A DNA stretch of 64,000 bases from Gemmatimonadota bacterium (GTDB taxonomy: Bacteria > Gemmatimonadota > Gemmatimonadetes > Gemmatimonadales > Gemmatimonadaceae), in the NCBI GenBank assembly GCA_016719105.1, contig JADKAQ010000002.1, positions 248,001 through 312,000 on the forward strand. Reading direction: 5' to 3'. This document shows positions 60,261-64,000 of the stretch, in pieces. Under the pieces are notes generated by a model. It saw only the letters and a list, made by a program, of their open reading frames with translations, did no database searches and was not told the DNA's origin. A program made the translations under genes and the position numbers. How positions within the stretch are numbered: position 1 is the stretch's first letter; each line of letters opens with the position of its first letter.

Positions 60261-61121
60261 GTGAGCGCGCGACCGTTGCAGGGCACCGTCGCCGGGCGCG
60301 ACGGGACGACGCTCCCCGTCGGCTCTGTCCCGGTGACCGTCATCATCGCGGCGCGGAACGAAGCGGGGGACATTGGCGACTGCGTGCGCAGCGTGTCATG
60401 GGCGCGCGAGGTGCTGGTGGTGGAGAACGACTCGACCGACGACACGATCGACGAGGCGCGCGCGGCGGGCGCGACGGTCTTCCGGCACCCGTTCACGACG
60501 ATCGGGGCGCAGCGGAATGCCGCGATCGAGCGCGCGACGCAGCCATGGATCCTCGTGGTCGATGCCGACGAGCGCGGCACGCCGGCCCTCGGCGCCGAGG
60601 TCGCGCGCCTGGTGACGTCTCCGCCAGCTGCATCCAGCGGGGCGCCCCGTGCCTACCGCGCGCCCCGGCGCAACTTCTTCTTCGGGCGCGAGATAAGGCA
60701 CGGCGGGTGGGAGCGTGACCGACCCGTGCGGCTCTTCGAGGCGGCGCTGCGTTACGACGAACGTCCGGTGCACGAGCACGTCATCGTCGAGGGGACACCG
60801 GCCACGTTAGGCGAGCCGCTGCTGCACACGCCGTACGCCACGCTCGACGAGTACTTCGAGAAGCTGGGGCGCTACTCGCGGTCGTGGGCGGAGCAGCACT
60901 TCGCGCGCGGTCGGCGTGCCGGCCTGGCCGACCTGCTGGTGCGCCCGGTCGGGCGCGTGGTGAGCATGCTCCTGCTGCGTGGCGGGTGGCGCGACGGGAT
61001 GCACGGCGTGGTCCTCGCGGCGCTGGCGGGGATGAGCGTGGCGGCCAAGTACGCGCAGCTGTGGGCATTGGCGCGGCGCGGTGCCGATCGCGTGGGGGGC
61101 CCCCCCCAAAAGACACGTTAG
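60261..61121 (+). CDS. Glycosyltransferase, family 2 (WaaE/KdtX-like)
   Basis: 286 aa. GT-A catalytic domain with VTVIIAARNEAGDIGDCVRS, VLVVENDSTDDTIDEA, GAQRNAAIERATQPWILVVD and the DxD-type VDADER near residue 100; then RRNFFFGREIRHGGWERDRP and HEHVIVEG, typical of the LPS-core beta-1,4-glucosyltransferase branch (WaaE-like). A C-terminal amphipathic part may sit on the membrane. GTG start at 60261, 10 nt after the previous gene. Confidence 0.87.
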   Translation: MSARPLQGTVAGRDGTTLPVGSVPVTVIIAARNEAGDIGDCVRSVSWAREVLVVENDSTDDTIDEARAAGATVFRHPFTTIGAQRNAAIERATQPWILVVDADERGTPALGAEVARLVTSPPAASSGAPRAYRAPRRNFFFGREIRHGGWERDRPVRLFEAALRYDERPVHEHVIVEGTPATLGEPLLHTPYATLDEYFEKLGRYSRSWAEQHFARGRRAGLADLLVRPVGRVVSMLLLRGGWRDGMHGVVLAALAGMSVAAKYAQLWALARRGADRVGGPPQKTR

Positions 61122-61126
61122 CCCCC

Positions 61127-62308
61127 GTGCGTCACCTCTTCGTCACGCAGGACTACGCCCCGGACCTCGGTGGCATGGCGCGCCGCCACGTCGAACTGTG
61201 CCGCCGCTTCGCCCCCGAGTCGGTCATCGTCTCCACCGTGGCCTCGGCCGGCGCGCCTCCCTTCGATCGAGGGGAACCCTACCGCATCGTCCGCGAGCCG
61301 TTTGCCTTCGCCGCCGCCAAGCGCTTCTCCTCGCAACTCACCTGGTCGGGACACCTCGCCCGGCTCTGTCGCGATGGGGTCGACGTCGTCCACCTCGGCA
61401 ACATCCGTCCCTGTGGATACGCCGTCGAGATCGCCATGCGCCGCGTTCCCACCCCCTACCTCGTCTATGTCAACGGCGGTGACCTGCTGCGCGAGCGACA
61501 GAAGACGGCCGAGAGCGTGGCCAAGCGCTGGTCGGCGCGCGACATCTTCGGGCGCGCGGCCGGGATCGTCGCCAACTCGGCCTGGACGGCGGCGCTCGCA
61601 CGCGAGGTGATGACGGCCGTCGGCGTGGCGACCGCGCCACCCGTGGCGGCGATCGACCTGGGGACCGATCCGGCGCAGTTCGCACCGGCGCGCGACAGCG
61701 GTGCCCTGCGGCGGCGCCTGGGCATCGGGGGCGCGCGCCTCGTGCTGACGGTGGCGCGCCTGGTGCCGCACAAGGGGCAGGACGTCGCCATGCGCGCCAT
61801 CGCGGCGTTGGGGGCGTCGGCTGGCGACACGCACTATGTGATCGTGGGCGAGGGCGACGATGCTCCGCGGCTGCGTGCCCTGTCCGAATCGCTCGGCCTC
61901 GGGGCCCGTGTGCACCTGACGGGAGCGCTCTCCGACGCCGACATCGCCGAGGCGTACGCCACGGCGGACGTCTACATCGGGCTGTCGCGCGTCGACAGCG
62001 CGATCAACGCCGAGGGGTTCGGCATTTCCTTCGTCGAGGCGTCGGCCAGCGGGACGCCGTGCATCGCCGGCGACTCCGGCGGCGTGCGGTCGGCGGTACG
62101 CGACGGGGAGACGGGATTCGTCGTCTCGCCAACCGATGAGGCGGCGGTCGCGGCCGCCCTCCGGCGGCTGCTCGGCGACGACGCCCTTCGCGCGTCGATG
62201 GGTGATGCGGGGCGCCGGGCGGTGGAATCGCATTACAATTGGGATCGGGTCGCGCGCCAGACGCTCGACTTCACCCGCGCCTGCCTGTCGTCCTCTCGCC
62301 GCGAATGA
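61127..62308 (+). CDS. Glycosyltransferase, family 4 (GT-B)
   Basis: 393 aa. HLFVTQDYAPDLGGMARRHV with the Gly-rich acceptor loop, VDVVHLGNIRPCGYAVEI, the donor domain LVLTVARLVPHKGQDVAMRA, GARVHLTGALSDADIAEAYA and the nucleotide-sugar EX7E site EGFGISFVEASASGTPCIAG. Intact, unlike the family 4-like gene two places upstream. GTG 61127 lies 5 nt after the previous stop; its own stop overlaps the acyltransferase gene as ATGA. Likely LPS or glycolipid core synthesis. Confidence 0.92.
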   Translation: MRHLFVTQDYAPDLGGMARRHVELCRRFAPESVIVSTVASAGAPPFDRGEPYRIVREPFAFAAAKRFSSQLTWSGHLARLCRDGVDVVHLGNIRPCGYAVEIAMRRVPTPYLVYVNGGDLLRERQKTAESVAKRWSARDIFGRAAGIVANSAWTAALAREVMTAVGVATAPPVAAIDLGTDPAQFAPARDSGALRRRLGIGGARLVLTVARLVPHKGQDVAMRAIAALGASAGDTHYVIVGEGDDAPRLRALSESLGLGARVHLTGALSDADIAEAYATADVYIGLSRVDSAINAEGFGISFVEASASGTPCIAGDSGGVRSAVRDGETGFVVSPTDEAAVAAALRRLLGDDALRASMGDAGRRAVESHYNWDRVARQTLDFTRACLSSSRRE

Positions 62309-63288
62309 CCGTTCCCGCCGCTCCTCCTGCCCGCGCCTCGGCGCCGGCCAAGCTCCCGCCGAGCCAGCGTCCCCCGACGCTGGGGCATCGGGTGCAGTTC
62401 GCGCTGATCAAGGGGCTGTTCGCCTGGCTCGGGACCATGCCGCTGGAGTCGGCGCGCCGGATGGGCGAGCGCATCGGGCGGCTGGGGTACTTCCCGTTAG
62501 GCATCCGGAAGAAGGTGGTCGTGCGGCAGATCGCGGCCGCCTTTCCCGGGCTTGGCGACGCGCAGGTGCGCGAGATCGCCAAGCGGGCGTATGCGCACAT
62601 CGGGCGCGTCTCGGTCGAGATGTCGCTGGTGGCGCGCATGGGGCCCCAGGGGGTCTTCGCGCTGTTCGAGGAGGAGAGCGACATCGACCTCGTGCAGCGC
62701 CACCTGGCCGAGGGGCGTGGGGTCATCGCCTTCGCCGGGCACGTAGGGAGCTGGGAGCTGGTCGGGGCGTATCTTGCAGCTCGCGGCGTCCCCACCGACG
62801 CCGTCGCCCGCCGGATGAACAACCGCCTGTTCGACGCCTTCGTCAACAAGACGCGCACCGACACCGGGATCACGGTCGTGTACGACGACGAGGCGGTACG
62901 GCGCATCCCGCGGTCGATGAAGGAGGGACGGCTGGTCGGGCTCATCGCCGACCAGGGGGTCATGGGGCTCGCGTCGACGTTCGTGACGTTCTTCGGGCGA
63001 CCGGCCAAGACGCCCAAGGGCCCCGCCGTCTTCGCCCTGCGCTACAAGGTCCCGATCATCTTCGTCTCGGCGCTGTTGCAGCCGAGCGGGAAGTATCGCT
63101 TCTGCGCCCAGGAGATCGAGCCGGTGGACACCGGTGACCGCGACGCCGACGTCGACGCCACCGTGGCCCGCTTCACCCAGGCGCTGGAGCGCGTGGTGCG
63201 CCGCTATCCCGAGCAGTACTTCTGGCACCACCGTCGGTGGAAGCGGCAGCCCCCCGGAACGCCGCCGGAACTGCGAGAGCCGGTCTAG
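62305..63288 (+). CDS. HtrB/LpxL-family lipid A biosynthesis acyltransferase
   Basis: 327 aa lauroyl/myristoyl-type acyltransferase on the inner face of the inner membrane. After a Pro/Ala-rich N-terminus, GHRVQFALIKGLFAWLGTMP, LGYFPLGIRKKVVVRQIAAA, the catalytic HxxxxE-like block FAGHVGSWELVGAYLA, MKEGRLVGLIADQGVM, VTFFGRPAKTPKGPAVFA and WHHRRWKRQP. ATG 62305 overlaps the glycosyltransferase stop. It makes the exporter-glycosyltransferase group look like a lipid A or glycolipid unit. Confidence 0.92.
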   Translation: MTVPAAPPARASAPAKLPPSQRPPTLGHRVQFALIKGLFAWLGTMPLESARRMGERIGRLGYFPLGIRKKVVVRQIAAAFPGLGDAQVREIAKRAYAHIGRVSVEMSLVARMGPQGVFALFEEESDIDLVQRHLAEGRGVIAFAGHVGSWELVGAYLAARGVPTDAVARRMNNRLFDAFVNKTRTDTGITVVYDDEAVRRIPRSMKEGRLVGLIADQGVMGLASTFVTFFGRPAKTPKGPAVFALRYKVPIIFVSALLQPSGKYRFCAQEIEPVDTGDRDADVDATVARFTQALERVVRRYPEQYFWHHRRWKRQPPGTPPELREPV

Positions 63289-63294
63289 CGCATC

Positions 63295-63356
63295 CGTCGC
63301 ACGCACTCGTGCTCTCCGTCGCACGCACTCGTGCTCCTCGTCGCACGCACTCGTGC
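63295..63356. repeat. Three tandem copies of an 18-bp hairpin unit
   Basis: The unit CGTCGCACGCACTCGTGC occurs at 63295-63312, 63317-63334 and 63339-63356 (period 22 bp, perfect in the core). Each holds a small stem GCACG-cact-CGTGC. It lies in the 90-bp gap after the acyltransferase gene; possible terminator cluster or protein-binding array. Confidence 0.8.
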
Positions 63357-63378
63357 GCCTCACTTCCGCGTTCCTCAC

Positions 63379-64000
63379 ATGACCGATGTCGCCGCTCGCG
63401 CTGGACACCCCGCCCCGGACGCCGCCGCAATCGCCCGCCTCGAGGCGGTCGCCGCGCGCGAGTTTCCGCGGGTGCTGCGTCCCGGCGTCACGTTCCTGAA
63501 CAACGCCTCCACCGGCCCGCTCCCCGAGTCGGCGCTTCGCGCGCTCGCCGACTTCAACGCGATGCGTGCCGAGCCCTGGACGATTTCGCAGGACTTCCAG
63601 TTCGGCACCGTGGCGCGCTCGCGCGAGCTGCTCGCCCGCCTCGTGGGGGCTTGGGCGGGGGAGATCGCGCTGATGACCAACACCAGCTACGGGCTCAACC
63701 TCGCCGCGCGCGCGCTGCCGTTGCGCCCCGGCGATGTCGTGCTGTCGAGCGACCGCGAGTTTCCGTCGAACATCTATCCGTGGATGGCGCTCGAGCGATC
63801 GCGCGGCGTGCGCTTCGAGCGCATCCCGTGTGTAGGGCGACTGGCCGACGAAGCCGCGATCCTCGCCGCCCTCGATCGCCCCGGCGTCCGCGTCCTCGTC
63901 CTCTCGTGGGTGTCGTTCGAGACCGGCTACGCGATCGACATCGCGCGCGTCGGCCGCGCGTGCGCCGAGCGCGGGATCTTCTTCGTCGTCGATGCCATCC
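63379..64000 (+). CDS. Class-V aminotransferase (cysteine desulfurase-like), cut by window edge
   Basis: The first 207 residues of a fold-type I PLP enzyme of the NifS/isopenicillin-epimerase branch: PGVTFLNNASTGPLPESALR, IALMTNTSYGLNLAARALPL, PGDVVLSSDREFPSNIYPWM, VLVLSWVSFETGYAIDI and FFVVDAI at the right edge. The PLP lysine lies outside the window. ATG 63379. Relatives act on cysteine, selenocysteine or other amino acids; the exact role is open. Confidence 0.87.
   Translation, partial: MTDVAARAGHPAPDAAAIARLEAVAAREFPRVLRPGVTFLNNASTGPLPESALRALADFNAMRAEPWTISQDFQFGTVARSRELLARLVGAWAGEIALMTNTSYGLNLAARALPLRPGDVVLSSDREFPSNIYPWMALERSRGVRFERIPCVGRLADEAAILAALDRPGVRVLVLSWVSFETGYAIDIARVGRACAERGIFFVVDAI

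Noticed and set aside
199..62503. TTAGG word as telomere-like repeat
   Set aside because: Copies are single, scattered and on both strands, never in tandem, and nothing suggests a chromosome end.
63295..63356. Possible CRISPR array
   Set aside because: Only three 18-bp units with 4-bp spacers; no real spacers, leader or cas genes.

Overview
This is a 64 kb window of very GC-rich chromosome (roughly 70 % by eye) from a double-membrane bacterium. TamA/TamB, an HtrB-type acyltransferase, an Lgt homologue, sugar-nucleotide glycosyltransferases and an MsbA-like exporter show the outer membrane. A short RpoD-type sigma factor, a PorX-type response regulator/PglZ protein and the overall gene style suggest a member of the FCB group, most likely Gemmatimonadota. 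That placement is inference, not a database result. The gene content is mostly core housekeeping plus signalling. I saw no rRNA, tRNA, CRISPR array, insertion sequence or prophage.

Layout. 1-4.7 kb: the start of a primary-type sigma factor, a 56-residue membrane protein, aroB overlapping a PduO-type corrinoid adenosyltransferase, a divergent ferredoxin-NADP reductase-like flavoprotein, and a MazG-like pyrophosphohydrolase. 4.8-18.8 kb: a REC/degenerate-GGDEF protein, the TamA/TamB pair (tamA with an apparent frameshift just before its beta-signal), a diacylglycerol-kinase-family lipid kinase, a large GAF/PAS hybrid kinase, an NtrC-like regulator without GAFTGA, and a small four-CxxC protein. 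18.8-25.1 kb: an unknown conserved protein, an EamA transporter, a HAD/CYTH/unknown operon, acpS, and a cytochrome c-FTR1 iron permease behind a perfect Fur-type palindrome. 25.2-30.5 kb (reverse): rsmB, PASTA protein, rpe, TlpA-like thioredoxin, tsaD and lgt, many joined by 4-nt GTGA/ATGA overlaps. 30.6-33.0 kb: a GntR/LacI regulator divergent from a HAD phosphatase and a small membrane protein. 33.0-37.7 kb (reverse): queA, a TonB-C-like protein, tgt, yajC, def, fmt and a decayed PaaI thioesterase. 37.8-42.1 kb: pntAB and ruvB. 42.3-47.0 kb: two tandem PAS-GGDEF-EAL proteins. 47.1-50.5 kb (reverse): yebC, ruvC, ruvA and an aminotransferase. 50.8-54.1 kb: a FIST sensor protein with a hybrid kinase. 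54.1-55.6 kb: a truncated DnaB-like ATPase and two small unknown genes. 55.7-63.3 kb: PorX-like regulator, ABC exporter, three glycosyltransferases and an acyltransferase, probably an envelope-glycolipid operon. The right edge cuts a class-V aminotransferase.

Functionally the window joins tRNA modification (tgt, queA, tsaD), formyl-Met handling (fmt, def), recombination (ruvABC), envelope biogenesis and two-component or cyclic-di-GMP signalling. Two genome-wide habits stand out. The word GTTAGG recurs on both strands and contains 27 of the 28 TTA leucine codons I found by eye, always with a G before it. In addition, several transcription-unit first genes have a TA-rich -10-like hexamer only 5-7 nt before the start codon, which suggests leaderless mRNAs.
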